A stretch of DNA of 64,000 nucleotides from Antrihabitans stalagmiti (GTDB taxonomy: Bacteria; Actinomycetota; Actinomycetes; Mycobacteriales; Mycobacteriaceae): NCBI RefSeq assembly GCF_016482825.1, contig NZ_JAEMNV010000004.1, positions 585,655-649,654 of the forward strand, written 5' to 3'. Positions within the stretch are counted from its first letter, which is position 1. Each line of letters opens with the position of its first letter. The notes beneath the pieces were generated by a model. That model ran no database searches, was not told the origin of the DNA, and was given only the letters and a program-made list of their open reading frames with translations. This document shows, in pieces, positions 8,330 through 17,595 of this stretch. The translations under genes and the position numbers were made by a program.

Positions 8330-8676
8330 ATCCGGCCCATTTCCTCGGCTGGGGGGTCAAGATGGGCTGAGGGGCGCGCAGAGGGGCTAGGCGCAAGTGG
8401 GAACTTAGGTGCAACGTGTTTCAATATACGGTGTAAATCTGGACACGGCGATCTCTCTGTACCCATTGCTCGTCGCCTGGATTTCTTCCCGAGCGCGGCA
8501 AGGGCGCGTGGTCTCGGTTTGGTCGCGGCCCGAGGTCACCAGCCGGTTGGGACGCAGGAATCGATGCAGCAATTGTGTTGCAGCGCAGTACTGTTCAGTC
8601 GAAGTCGGAGATCGCCGATCGGTATGGCGGTCTTCGTGCGGGGTGAGGTGTGAACGGACTCGGGACTGTGGAAGTA

Positions 8677-8693
8677 TTCGGCAGTTCGCCGAA
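8677..8693. promoter_or_regulatory. Inverted repeat upstream of the mce4 promoter
   Basis: TTCGGC-AGTTC-GCCGAA is a perfect 6-bp inverted repeat with a 5-nt centre, about 55 bp upstream of the KstR site. It could be an operator for a second regulator or a small transcript hairpin. Only the symmetry supports it. Confidence 0.35.
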
Positions 8694-8739
8694 CCGAGTG
8701 TGTATATATTGCAAGTAAGCGTCGATGCTGGTCAGGGCT

Positions 8740-8768
8740 TTGACACGTGAACACGTTCTAGTTACGCT
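8740..8768 (+). promoter_or_regulatory. mce4 operon promoter with KstR operator
   Basis: TTGACA (8740-8745, consensus) and TACGCT (8763-8768) are 17 nt apart. GTGAACACGTTCTA (8747-8760), one base off the KstR consensus, occupies the spacer. This places the whole yrbE4-mce4-mam4 operon under KstR, as described for rhodococcal and mycobacterial mce4. Confidence 0.78.
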
Positions 8769-8791
8769 AACCCGAGTTCGGGACGACAGGA

Positions 8792-9574
8792 GTGAGTCGA
8801 GGTGCTGTGTTGAACGACCTCCTTACTGTGCCCTTGCGCGCCGTCGGCGGATTCTTCGAACTTGTTGCCAATACGGCCCGTGCGTCTGTTCGTCGGCCGT
8901 TTCAAACTCGCGAATTCATCGACCAGTCCTGGTTCATCGCCAGGGTGTCGATCATTCCGACGATCCTGGTTGCAGTCCCTTTCACCGTGCTCGTCAGCTT
9001 CACGATCAACATTCTGCTGCGCGAGATCGGCGCCGCCGACCTCAGTGGCGCCGGCGCTGCCCTCGGCTCGATCACACAGGTCGGACCGATCGTCACCGTG
9101 CTGATCGTCGCGGGTGCGGGCGCTACCGCTGTCTGTGCCGACCTCGCCGCCCGCACGATCCGCGAAGAGATCGACGCGATGCGCGTACTCGGCATCGATC
9201 CCATTCAGCGCCTCGTTGTGCCGCGAGTGCTTGCGTCGACGTTCGTCGCCCTGCTCCTCAACGGTCTGGTCTGCACGATCGGCATCCTTGGCGGCTTCCT
9301 CTTCTCCGTATTTCTGCAGGACGTCAATCCCGGCGCCTTCGTCAACGGGATCACGCTGCTCACCGGGTTCGGCGAACTGATCATTTCTCAAGTCAAGGCG
9401 GGACTGTTCGGCATGATCGCCGGGCTGATGGCGTGTTACCTCGGACTCGGCGTCAAAGGTGGACCCAAGAGCGTCGGCGACGCGGTCAACCAGACAGTCG
9501 TGTTCGCGTTTATGGCGTTGTTCGTCGTCAACGTTGTCGTCACCGCCGTCGGCATCAAATTGACGGCGGGCTGA
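8792..9574 (+). CDS. yrbE4A: Mce4 permease YrbE4A (SupA)
   Basis: A 260-residue MlaE-family integral membrane protein and one of the two permeases of the Mce4 ABC-type sterol importer. It shows LREIGAADLSGAGAALG, the MlaE-type cytoplasmic helix EEIDAMRVLGIDPIQRLVVPRVLA, and about five hydrophobic helices. GTG 8792 gives 260 residues; a TTG at 8810 would give 254, closer to the mycobacterial length, so the exact start is open. The ATPase MceG that energises the system is not in the window. First gene of a tightly packed operon. Confidence 0.92.
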   Translation: MSRGAVLNDLLTVPLRAVGGFFELVANTARASVRRPFQTREFIDQSWFIARVSIIPTILVAVPFTVLVSFTINILLREIGAADLSGAGAALGSITQVGPIVTVLIVAGAGATAVCADLAARTIREEIDAMRVLGIDPIQRLVVPRVLASTFVALLLNGLVCTIGILGGFLFSVFLQDVNPGAFVNGITLLTGFGELIISQVKAGLFGMIAGLMACYLGLGVKGGPKSVGDAVNQTVVFAFMALFVVNVVVTAVGIKLTAG

Positions 9575-9575
9575 C

Positions 9576-10430
9576 ATGGCCGTAGTTGTTCTCTCCCAGC
9601 GGTTTCCGCGGACGAAGATCCGCGCGAAACGCGCATCGAAATCGTTGGATTCACTCGGCGAACACGCGATCTTCTACGGCAAGGCCATTGCCTACGCACC
9701 GATGGCGCTCACCCATTATCGCCGCGAAACGATCCGCCTGATCGCCGAGATCAGCATGGGCAGCGGCGCACTGGCCGTCATCGGCGGCACCGTAGTGATC
9801 GTCGGATTCCTGACGCTGTTTGCGGGCGGAACAATTGCGGTGCAGGGCTACAGCTCGCTCGGCAATATCGGCGTCGAAGCTCTGACGGGCTTCTTCGCGG
9901 CCTTCATCAACGTCCGAATCGCAGCCCCCGTCATCGCGGGCATCGGCTTGGCAGCCACGATCGGGGCGGGATCCACCGCGCAACTCGGCGCCATGCGGGT
10001 CTCCGAGGAGATCGACGCGCTCGAGGTGATGGCCGTGCCGTCGATCCCGTATCTCGTCAGCACCCGGGTGATGGCCGGAATGATTGCGATCATCCCGCTG
10101 TATTCACTGGCGGTCATCGCGTCGTTCCTCGCGAGCAGGTTCGCGACTGTCTTCATCTACGGGCAGTCGCCGGGTGTGTACGACCACTACTTCTCGACGT
10201 TCCTGATACCGACCGACATTCTGTGGTCGTTCGCGCAAGCCATCGTGATGGCCATTGCCGTGATGATGATCCACACCTACTACGGCTACAACGCATCGGG
10301 CGGTCCGGTCGGCGTCGGCGTGGCGGTCGGCAACGCCGTCAGAACGTCGCTGATTGCGGTCGTCACCGTCACCCTGCTCATCTCGCTCGCCATTTACGGT
10401 TCCTCCGGCAATTTCAACCTGTCGGGTTAG
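9576..10430 (+). CDS. yrbE4B: Mce4 permease YrbE4B (SupB)
   Basis: A 284-residue MlaE-family permease, partner of YrbE4A. The segment STAQLGAMRVSEEIDALEVMAVPSIPYLV-type loop is the conserved MlaE helix (residues about 135-165), flanked by hydrophobic helices such as GALAVIGGTVVIVGFLTLF. ATG 9576 is one base after the yrbE4A stop. Together the pair should form the inner-membrane channel of the cholesterol importer. Confidence 0.92.
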   Translation: MAVVVLSQRFPRTKIRAKRASKSLDSLGEHAIFYGKAIAYAPMALTHYRRETIRLIAEISMGSGALAVIGGTVVIVGFLTLFAGGTIAVQGYSSLGNIGVEALTGFFAAFINVRIAAPVIAGIGLAATIGAGSTAQLGAMRVSEEIDALEVMAVPSIPYLVSTRVMAGMIAIIPLYSLAVIASFLASRFATVFIYGQSPGVYDHYFSTFLIPTDILWSFAQAIVMAIAVMMIHTYYGYNASGGPVGVGVAVGNAVRTSLIAVVTVTLLISLAIYGSSGNFNLSG

Positions 10431-11606
10431 GTGATGGCGATGCTGGAATCGGGATGGTTCAAGAAGCTTGTCGGGTTCGGCATGGTCGCCGCACTCGCGG
10501 TGATCGTCGTCGTCTCCATGGTGATGTTCGCGGGCGGATTCACCGAAACCGTTCCCGTCAAGGTCACCGCACCACGCTCCGGGTTGGTCATGGATCCCGA
10601 TGCCAAGGTCAAGATGCGCGGCGTCGAAGTCGGTCGGGTCGCCTCGATCGATCTGACCGCCGACGGCTCCGAGCTGACGCTCGACATCAGGCCGGACATG
10701 CTGAAGATGATCCCGTCGAATGCGACGGTCGATATCAAATCGACAACTGTGTTCGGCGCGAAGTACGTCAACTTCGTTGTGCCACAGGATCCGTCGTCGA
10801 CGCCATTGAAGGCGGGCACTACCATCGCCGCGGATTCGGTGACCGTCGAGTTCAACACGCTGTTCCAGCACCTGTCCGATGTGCTGCGCACCCTCGAGCC
10901 GGAGAAGCTCAACGCAACCCTCGGCGCGTTGGCGACTGCTCTGCAGGGGCGCGGTGAAAAGGTCGGTGAGCTGCTCGCGCAGACGGATTCGTATCTGAAG
11001 AAGATGAATCCGAGTTTGCCTGCGCTGCAACGAGATTTCGCAGCGGCGGCCGAGGTCACCAATCTCTACGCGGACGTTTCGCCCGAACTGCTGAAGACCC
11101 TCTCCAACGTCACCGGTACCAGCGACACCATCGTCGCCGAGGAGCGCAACCTGGATTCGTTGCTGCTCAGCGTGATCGGACTGTCGGATACGGCGAACGG
11201 GGTGCTGACCGAGAACGAGGCGAGCCTGGTATCCGCGCTCGATCTGCTGCGACCGACCACCGGACTGTTGGAGATGTACGCGCCCGTGCTCAACTGCCTG
11301 ATCGTCGGAATCAGCGACGCCCTGCCGTTGGCCGAAGCTGTGTTCGGCGGCAATCAAGAAGGCATCGCACTGAATTCGAGCTTCATGTACGGCGTGGACC
11401 CCTACGTCTACCCGCGTGATCTCCCCGTGGTGAACGCGACCGGCGGACCGAATTGTTACGGACTGCCGCACCCCGTGCCCGGCGAACACGCGCCCTACGT
11501 CGTCCTCGATACGGGCGAGACCCCATACGTGCCAAACAGTCAACTGACGGTCAACGCGCCCAAAGTGTTTCAGATTCTCTTCGGTGGAATGCCGGGGGTG
11601 AACTGA
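10431..11606 (+). CDS. mce4A: Mce4A substrate-binding/tunnel subunit
   Basis: A 391-residue MlaD/Mce-domain protein with one N-terminal anchor helix (about 12-34). The Mce domain follows, with VTAPRSGLVMDPDAKVKMRGVEVG, then a long helical region and a C-terminal domain. Mce proteins assemble into a hexameric tunnel across the periplasm that carries sterol from the mycomembrane to YrbE4AB. GTG 10431 follows the yrbE4B stop directly; ATG 10434 and 10440 are close alternatives. Confidence 0.92.
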   Translation: MMAMLESGWFKKLVGFGMVAALAVIVVVSMVMFAGGFTETVPVKVTAPRSGLVMDPDAKVKMRGVEVGRVASIDLTADGSELTLDIRPDMLKMIPSNATVDIKSTTVFGAKYVNFVVPQDPSSTPLKAGTTIAADSVTVEFNTLFQHLSDVLRTLEPEKLNATLGALATALQGRGEKVGELLAQTDSYLKKMNPSLPALQRDFAAAAEVTNLYADVSPELLKTLSNVTGTSDTIVAEERNLDSLLLSVIGLSDTANGVLTENEASLVSALDLLRPTTGLLEMYAPVLNCLIVGISDALPLAEAVFGGNQEGIALNSSFMYGVDPYVYPRDLPVVNATGGPNCYGLPHPVPGEHAPYVVLDTGETPYVPNSQLTVNAPKVFQILFGGMPGVN

Positions 11607-12649
11607 TGAAAGGTAGGAGAAGGCGCGGCCAGCGGGCGACCACTGTCAAACTCACCATCTTCGCTGTAGTGATGGCACTCATCTTCGCCGGTCTCGCAAT
11701 CGTTTTCAGCCAGGTCAGGTTCGCGAGTACCAAGGACTATCACGCGACTTTCGTCAACGCGTCGGGTCTCGGGTCGGGTGACAAGGTCCGGATCGCAGGT
11801 GTGCCTGTCGGCTCGGTGAGCAGCGTCGAGGTCGGGCGGGACAACCTTGCTCACGTCGAATTCGACGTCGAATCGAAGTACCCGCTGCTGCGCAGCACCA
11901 AAGCGACCGTGCGATACGAGAACCTCGTCGGCGATCGTTATCTCGAACTGCTCGACGCGCCGGGATCCGGGGAGGAACTGCCGGAGGGCGCGACGATTCC
12001 GAAGGAGCAGACGGCACCCGCTCTCGACCTCGACATGCTGCTCGGTGGTTTCAAACCGCTACTGCGCGCACTGGATCCCGATCAGGTCAACGACCTGACA
12101 GCCGCGCTGATTCAGGTGTTCCAGGGTCAGGGGCAGACGCTTGTCGCACTGCTCGGTGGGGCCGGATCGTTCACCAAAACGCTTGCCGACCGCGACGATT
12201 TGATCGGCAGCGTGATCACCAACCTCAACGTCGTGTTGAAGACGATCGACGATCGAGGGGACCAATTCTCGACGACGATCGACAAACTGCAGCAGCTCAT
12301 CAGTGGGCTGGCACAGGATCGTGAACCGATCGGCGACGCCATACCTCGAATCGCAGGTGCAACAGGTGATCTCGCCGAGTTGCTCGAAGCGGCACGACCC
12401 GATCTGCAAGCCACTATCGAGCAGACGGGACGCACAGCGAATCAGCTCGACCTAGGTCGCGACGACATTCAGTGGGTGCTCGAACGACTCCCCGACACCT
12501 ATCGGAAGTTGATCCGGCTCGGCACCTACGGCTCGTTCCTGCAGCTCTACGTGTGCTCGACGAAGCTGAAAGTCACCGGACCCGACGGTAAGGACCTCGT
12601 CATCAACCTGCCAGACGGTCAGACGAACGGTAGGTGTGCGCCATCGTGA
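11606..12649 (+). CDS. mce4B: Mce4B subunit
   Basis: A 347-residue Mce-family protein. A basic N-terminus (MKGRRRRGQR) precedes an anchor helix, and the Mce domain contains ASGLGSGDKVRIAGVPVGSV. Coiled-coil-like sequence occupies the middle. ATG 11606 overlaps the mce4A stop (TGATG), indicating coupled translation. One of six non-identical subunits of the Mce4 tunnel. Confidence 0.92.
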   Translation: MKGRRRRGQRATTVKLTIFAVVMALIFAGLAIVFSQVRFASTKDYHATFVNASGLGSGDKVRIAGVPVGSVSSVEVGRDNLAHVEFDVESKYPLLRSTKATVRYENLVGDRYLELLDAPGSGEELPEGATIPKEQTAPALDLDMLLGGFKPLLRALDPDQVNDLTAALIQVFQGQGQTLVALLGGAGSFTKTLADRDDLIGSVITNLNVVLKTIDDRGDQFSTTIDKLQQLISGLAQDREPIGDAIPRIAGATGDLAELLEAARPDLQATIEQTGRTANQLDLGRDDIQWVLERLPDTYRKLIRLGTYGSFLQLYVCSTKLKVTGPDGKDLVINLPDGQTNGRCAPS

Positions 12650-13704
12650 ACGAGCAACCCTCGCGCCTCGTGCAGAGCGGGATCGTCGGCATAGTCGTCG
12701 GTCTCGCGATCGTCGTTGCAACGCTGCAGTACGAGAAACTGCCGTTCATCCACTCCGGAATCGCCTACACCGCGAACTTCGCCGATGCCGGCGGTCTGGT
12801 CACAGGTGATCAGGTGGAAGTTGCAGGCGTGAACGTCGGCAAGGTGGAGAACATCGAACTCGACGGCACCGCGGTGCTCGTCGAATTCACCGTCTCGGAA
12901 GGCATCGAGCTGGGCGATCGGACGACGGCGGCAATCAAGACCAACACCGTGCTCGGCCGAAAATCGTTGTTCGTGACGCCGGACGGTTCCGGTGCGATCG
13001 ACGCGGACGACACGATTCCGCTCGACCGGACGACGTCGCCGTACTCGCTCAACGACGCCCTCGGCGATCTCAGCAACACGATTCGCGATCTCGACACCGA
13101 TCAGCTCAACACCACACTCGACACCCTCACCGCGGCGTTCAAGGACACCCCGGCGCCGCTGCGCGAAGCGCTCGACGGTGTCACGCGGCTTTCGCAGAGC
13201 ATCAACGCGCGCGACGAGAGCCTGCGCGAACTGCTCACCAAGGCGAAGGGCGTCACACAGGTACTCGCCGACCGTGGCGAGCAGGTCAACGCGTTGCTCG
13301 TCGACGGCAATCAACTGCTCGGCGAGCTCGACTTGCGTCGCACTGCGATCAGCGAACTGATCACCAACATTTCGGCCGTCTCGCAACAGCTGTCGGGCCT
13401 GGTCGCGGACAACGAAGCGCAGATGAAGCCGACTCTCGACAAGCTGAATTCGGTTCTCGCATTGCTGCAGCAGAACAAGGACAACCTCGCGCAAGCACTC
13501 GAGGGGCTCGGTCCCTATGCGCTCGCGCTCGGTGAGCAGGTCGGCAGCGGTCCGTACTTCCAGGCCTACGTGTCCAACTTCGGATCGGGCGAAGTGATTC
13601 GCACGATGGTCGACGCGTTGGTGTGGCCGCAACATCTGCCCGACGACCTGCGCGCGTACTTCGATCCGTTGCCGTCCATCGAGCTGAGGGATCCGAACCG
13701 ATGA
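12646..13704 (+). CDS. mce4C: Mce4C subunit
   Basis: A 352-residue Mce protein with N-terminal anchor (LVQSGIVGIVVGLAIVVATL) and Mce domain (FADAGGLVTGDQVEVAGVNVGKV). Regular heptad-like helical sequence follows from about residue 140. GTG 12646 overlaps the mce4B stop (GTGA) and gives the expected family length; the GTG four codons upstream is less likely. Confidence 0.92.
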   Translation: MNEQPSRLVQSGIVGIVVGLAIVVATLQYEKLPFIHSGIAYTANFADAGGLVTGDQVEVAGVNVGKVENIELDGTAVLVEFTVSEGIELGDRTTAAIKTNTVLGRKSLFVTPDGSGAIDADDTIPLDRTTSPYSLNDALGDLSNTIRDLDTDQLNTTLDTLTAAFKDTPAPLREALDGVTRLSQSINARDESLRELLTKAKGVTQVLADRGEQVNALLVDGNQLLGELDLRRTAISELITNISAVSQQLSGLVADNEAQMKPTLDKLNSVLALLQQNKDNLAQALEGLGPYALALGEQVGSGPYFQAYVSNFGSGEVIRTMVDALVWPQHLPDDLRAYFDPLPSIELRDPNR

Positions 13705-14966
13705 CCACGACAGCTACGCGACCCAATCGCAAGTGGCTCATCGCCACTGCTGCGGCATTGGTACTTGCCCTCGTTGCCGTCGTCGCCTACGTCTACCTGA
13801 CCCGCGTGAGCAAGACCAGGATCGTTGCGTACTTCCCGTCCACGACGGGCCTGTACGCGGGTGACGATGTACGAGTTCTCGGCGTGAACGTCGGAAAGAT
13901 CGACTCGATCGAGCCGGGCGCCGACTCCGCGAAGGTGACGATGTCGGTCGACTCTGCCGTCGAGATACCGGCCGACGCTCGTGCCGTCATCATAGCGGCG
14001 TCGCTGGTTTCGGCCAGGTTCGTCCAGCTGACGCCCGTGTACGACGGTGGTCCGGCCATGGCGGACGACGGGGTCATACCGCTGGATCGCGTTGCCGTAC
14101 CGGTCGAATGGGACGACATCAAAGCCGAACTGACCAAACTGTCCACAGCTTTGGGCCCGGTAGAAAACGACGAACAGGGCTCGTTCGGCCGCTTCGTGAA
14201 CACAGCGGCGGACAACTTGGACGGCAACGGCCAGAAGTTGCGGGAGACGCTGCACGAGTTGTCGGACACGATCAGGATCCTGTCGGACGGCCGGACCGAC
14301 CTCTTCGCCACCGTTCGCAATCTGCAGGCGTTCGTATCCGCGCTGTCCAACAGCAATGTGGAGATCGTGCAGTTCGGCAATCGGCTCGCCTCGGTGTCCG
14401 ACGTGCTTGCGTCGAGTTCGGATGCACTCGGAACTGCCTTGAGCGATCTCGATGTGGCACTCGGTGATGTGCAGCGGTTCGTCACCGACAACCGGGAATC
14501 GCTGAGCGAGAGCGTCGGCAGGCTCGCGGATGCAACGGCGGTGCTTGCCGAGAAGCGTCCCGAACTCGAGCAGGTCCTTCATGTCGGCCCGACGGCGCTG
14601 GCGAACTTCTATCAGATCTACAAGCCTGCGCAGGGAACACTCACCGGCGCAATCGCTTTGGGCAACTTCGCCAACCCGATCAACTTCATCTGTGGTTCCA
14701 TCCAGAGCCTCGAAGCCAACGAGTCGCAGCGGAGCGCCGACCTCTGTGCGCAGCTGCTTGCGCCGGTGATGAATACGTTGGCGCTGAATTACCCACCGCT
14801 GCTGCTGAATCCGGCGTCCGGCGTGCACGCGTTCCCGAACCAGATCGAATACAGCCCGCCGTCGCTCGAAGCGGAGATTCCCAAGCGCGGACCACCCGTC
14901 GGTCCCGTGACCGCGCCCGCGCCGCTCGACCTCGGTTCGCTGCTACTGCCCGGCGGTGGCCGGTGA
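13701..14966 (+). CDS. mce4D: Mce4D subunit
   Basis: A 421-residue Mce protein. The anchor helix (about 12-32) is followed by the Mce domain (STTGLYAGDDVRVLGVNVGKI), a helical middle, and a Pro-rich C-terminal tail (KRGPPVGPVTAPAPLDLG). ATG 13701 overlaps the mce4C stop. The disordered proline tail is typical of MceD and may contact the cell wall or a partner; that role is inference. Confidence 0.92.
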   Translation: MTTTATRPNRKWLIATAAALVLALVAVVAYVYLTRVSKTRIVAYFPSTTGLYAGDDVRVLGVNVGKIDSIEPGADSAKVTMSVDSAVEIPADARAVIIAASLVSARFVQLTPVYDGGPAMADDGVIPLDRVAVPVEWDDIKAELTKLSTALGPVENDEQGSFGRFVNTAADNLDGNGQKLRETLHELSDTIRILSDGRTDLFATVRNLQAFVSALSNSNVEIVQFGNRLASVSDVLASSSDALGTALSDLDVALGDVQRFVTDNRESLSESVGRLADATAVLAEKRPELEQVLHVGPTALANFYQIYKPAQGTLTGAIALGNFANPINFICGSIQSLEANESQRSADLCAQLLAPVMNTLALNYPPLLLNPASGVHAFPNQIEYSPPSLEAEIPKRGPPVGPVTAPAPLDLGSLLLPGGGR

Positions 14967-16186
14967 AGCGTCGTCAGCGGTTGCTCATTGCCACGGTGGC
15001 CGCCACCGTGGGTATCGGAGCGTCCGGATGCGGCTGGGAAAGTTTGAATTCGCTGCCGCTGCCCGGCGCCGAAGGAACCGGCGAGGGGTCGTACCAGGTC
15101 CGCATCCAGATGCCGAACGTCACGACGCTGTCGCCTAATTCGCCTGTGCGAGTTGACGACGTGACGGTCGGGTCCGTGCAGGACATCACGGTCGAAGGTT
15201 GGCACGCGCTGGTGACGGTGTCGATCAATCCCGGTGTCGAACTGCCCGCCAACGCCGTCGCGAAGATCGGGCAGACCAGCCTGCTCGGCTCCAACCATCT
15301 CGAACTCGCGCCCCCCACGGACGTGCGGCCCGAAGGCGTTCTGAAAGGCGGCGACGTCATACCGCTCGATCGAGCAGGGGCGTATCCGACGACGGAGCAG
15401 ACGCTGTCGTCGCTGTCGGTCGTCCTCAACGGCGGCGGATTGGCCCAGCTGCAGGACATCACACGCGAACTGAACATTGCGCTGGACGGACGCGAGGGAG
15501 CGGTGCACGATCTGCTCCCACAGATCACCGAGTTGGTGACGAAGCTCGATGCGCAAAAGGGCGAGATCGTTGCCGCGTTGTCAGGTCTCGACCGGGTGGC
15601 CGTCACCTTTGCGCAGGAGAAGGACACTCTCGCCGCAGCACTCGAACAGATTCACCCCGCGTTGCAGGTTCTCGTCGAACAGCGACCGAACCTCACGAAT
15701 GCTCTCGTCGCGCTCGGCGTATTGAGCGACACTGCAACACGGTTGATCGACAGCAGCGGGGAAGATCTCAGGGCGAATCTCAAAAGTCTTGCACCAGTGC
15801 TCAAATCGCTTGCCGACACCGGTGACGACCTTACGAATGTGCTCAGCCTGCTCATCACGTTCCCGTTCCCGATGAAAACCATGGATCACGCGATCAAGGG
15901 CGACTACGCGAACCTCATGATGATGCTCGACCTCACCGGACCGCGCCTCGACGCGAACTTCCTCACCGGCACACCTCTCGGTGGCTCGCTCGGTGGACCC
16001 GAGGGAGTCTTGGGTACGAGCGCGGGAACCGCAGCGCAACAGGGTGATCCATATGCGGATCCGCTCCGACCGATGCCACCCGCAGGTCCTGCGGCGGCGC
16101 CGACGATCCCTGGTCTCCCACCGATACCCGGGTTGCCCGCGATCCCGGGTATCACGGTTCCGTTGCCGGGGGTGCCGACACCATGA
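14963..16186 (+). CDS. mce4E: Mce4E lipoprotein subunit
   Basis: A 407-residue Mce lipoprotein. The signal sequence ends in the lipobox IGASGC with Cys23, so it should be lipidated after cleavage by signal peptidase II. The Mce domain is short (VTTLSPNSPVRVDDVTVGSV). The C-terminus is a proline/glycine-rich stretch with repeated IPGLPPIPGLPAIPG-type units, which is unusual in its regularity. GTG 14963 overlaps the mce4D stop. It corresponds to LprN of M. tuberculosis. Confidence 0.92.
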   Translation: MKRRQRLLIATVAATVGIGASGCGWESLNSLPLPGAEGTGEGSYQVRIQMPNVTTLSPNSPVRVDDVTVGSVQDITVEGWHALVTVSINPGVELPANAVAKIGQTSLLGSNHLELAPPTDVRPEGVLKGGDVIPLDRAGAYPTTEQTLSSLSVVLNGGGLAQLQDITRELNIALDGREGAVHDLLPQITELVTKLDAQKGEIVAALSGLDRVAVTFAQEKDTLAAALEQIHPALQVLVEQRPNLTNALVALGVLSDTATRLIDSSGEDLRANLKSLAPVLKSLADTGDDLTNVLSLLITFPFPMKTMDHAIKGDYANLMMMLDLTGPRLDANFLTGTPLGGSLGGPEGVLGTSAGTAAQQGDPYADPLRPMPPAGPAAAPTIPGLPPIPGLPAIPGITVPLPGVPTP

Positions 16187-17595
16187 TGCTTTCGAAATTC
16201 GTTCGCGTGCAATTGATCATCTTCTCGATACTGACCGTGATCGGCGTCGTCGCCATGGCGACGATCTACGTCAAGGCGCCCGCCATGCTCGGCATCGGAC
16301 GCTACAAGATCACCGTGCAGCTCGAGTCGACCGGCGGTCTGTACTCGCACGCCAACGTGTCCTACCGAGGCACGAATGTCGGTGAGGTAGAAGCTGTTCG
16401 GCTGACACCAACCGGTGTCGACGCGGAACTGTCGATCGGCAGCGACTACAAGATCCCCGCAGATTCGCGTGCCGTCGTCAAAAGCGTCTCGGCGGTCGGC
16501 GAGCAGTACGTCGACCTGATTCCCAATTCCGACGAGGGACCCGACTTCCGCGACGGCGACACGGTTGCGGTCAGCAATACCGCCCTCCCGCAGGACGTCG
16601 GTCCGATGCTCGATCAGATGGACCGACTGCTTCGCGGTATCGCCGATACTCGCCTGGCGACTGTCGTCGACGAGGCGTTCAAGGCGTTCAACGGCGCAGG
16701 ACCGGACCTGCAGAAGTTCCTCGACTCCGCGTACCTCTTCATCCAGGAAGCGGACGCCAATTCGGAACAGACGAAAACCCTGATCGATCAGGTCGGTCCG
16801 CTGCTCGACACCCAGGTCGACACGAGCGACGCGATCCGCAGCTGGACCCAGGATCTGATGACGTTCACCGATCAACTGCGTGCGAGTGATCCCGTTCTTC
16901 GATCGGTGATCGAACGTGGCCCCGGCGCCGCGAACGAGGCGAACCAACTGTTCCAGGACCTGCGGCCGACGCTGCCGATCTTCCTCGCCAACCTGGTGAG
17001 CGTTGGTGAGGTGAGCGCGATCTATCACTCGGGCATCGAGCAGATCCTCGTGGTTTATCCGCCGCTCATCGCCGCGCTCTACACAGCGGTGACCAGCGGG
17101 CCGCTCGACGAAGGCGCGTTGGTGGACTTCCATCTGGAACTCAACGATCCACCGGCTTGCACGACCGGCTTTCTACCGCCGGATCAGCGCCGCGCTTTCA
17201 CCGACTACAGCGTGCCGCCGACGCCGCCCGGATTGTTCTGCAAGGTAGCCCCGGAAGGTCCGGAGGCAGTCCGTGGTGCGCGCAACACCCCGTGTATGGA
17301 AGTTCCAGGCAAGCGCGCGCCGAGTCCCGAAATATGCCGCAGCGACCAGGAATACGTCCCGCTCGGCACCAACCCGGCGCTCGGACCACCGCAACCTATC
17401 GAAGGCTTTACGCCGAGCAGTTACGAGCCGGGCGCCGCCGCCCCCGGCGCGACCGCGCGGCCGTACGATCCGCAAAACGGAATCTTCATCGGTCCGGACG
17501 GCCAGACCTACCGAGAACCCGGCCTCGCGCAGGATAGTGGAGAGAAGCCATCGACCGGATGGCAAACAGTGATGACCGAGCAATTGGGATTATGA
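16183..17595 (+). CDS. mce4F: Mce4F subunit
   Basis: A 470-residue Mce protein. It has an N-terminal anchor (LIIFSILTVIGVVAMATIYV), the Mce domain (STGGLYSHANVSYRGTNVGEV), a helical region and a long Pro/Gly-rich C-terminal part after about residue 330 with several cysteines (PACTTG, LFCKV, NTPCM, EICRS) that could form disulfides outside the membrane. ATG 16183 overlaps the mce4E stop; ATG 16186 is an alternative. Confidence 0.92.
   Translation: MMLSKFVRVQLIIFSILTVIGVVAMATIYVKAPAMLGIGRYKITVQLESTGGLYSHANVSYRGTNVGEVEAVRLTPTGVDAELSIGSDYKIPADSRAVVKSVSAVGEQYVDLIPNSDEGPDFRDGDTVAVSNTALPQDVGPMLDQMDRLLRGIADTRLATVVDEAFKAFNGAGPDLQKFLDSAYLFIQEADANSEQTKTLIDQVGPLLDTQVDTSDAIRSWTQDLMTFTDQLRASDPVLRSVIERGPGAANEANQLFQDLRPTLPIFLANLVSVGEVSAIYHSGIEQILVVYPPLIAALYTAVTSGPLDEGALVDFHLELNDPPACTTGFLPPDQRRAFTDYSVPPTPPGLFCKVAPEGPEAVRGARNTPCMEVPGKRAPSPEICRSDQEYVPLGTNPALGPPQPIEGFTPSSYEPGAAAPGATARPYDPQNGIFIGPDGQTYREPGLAQDSGEKPSTGWQTVMTEQLGL

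Larger units (their letters stand above)
8330..8791 (+). other. Long noncoding leader/promoter region upstream of mce4
   Basis: About 460 bp with no convincing gene; the open frames here have no conserved-looking features. It is noticeably more AT-rich than its surroundings in places (for example TGTATATATTGC at about 8701-8712). It holds TTCGGC/GCCGAA, an inverted repeat at 8677-8693, and the KstR promoter at its right end. Nothing else is recognised. Confidence 0.6.

Noticed and set aside
10104-11543. 479-residue minus-strand frame opposite yrbE4B/mce4A
   Set aside because: Shadow of the mce4 operon, no family features and no ribosome site.
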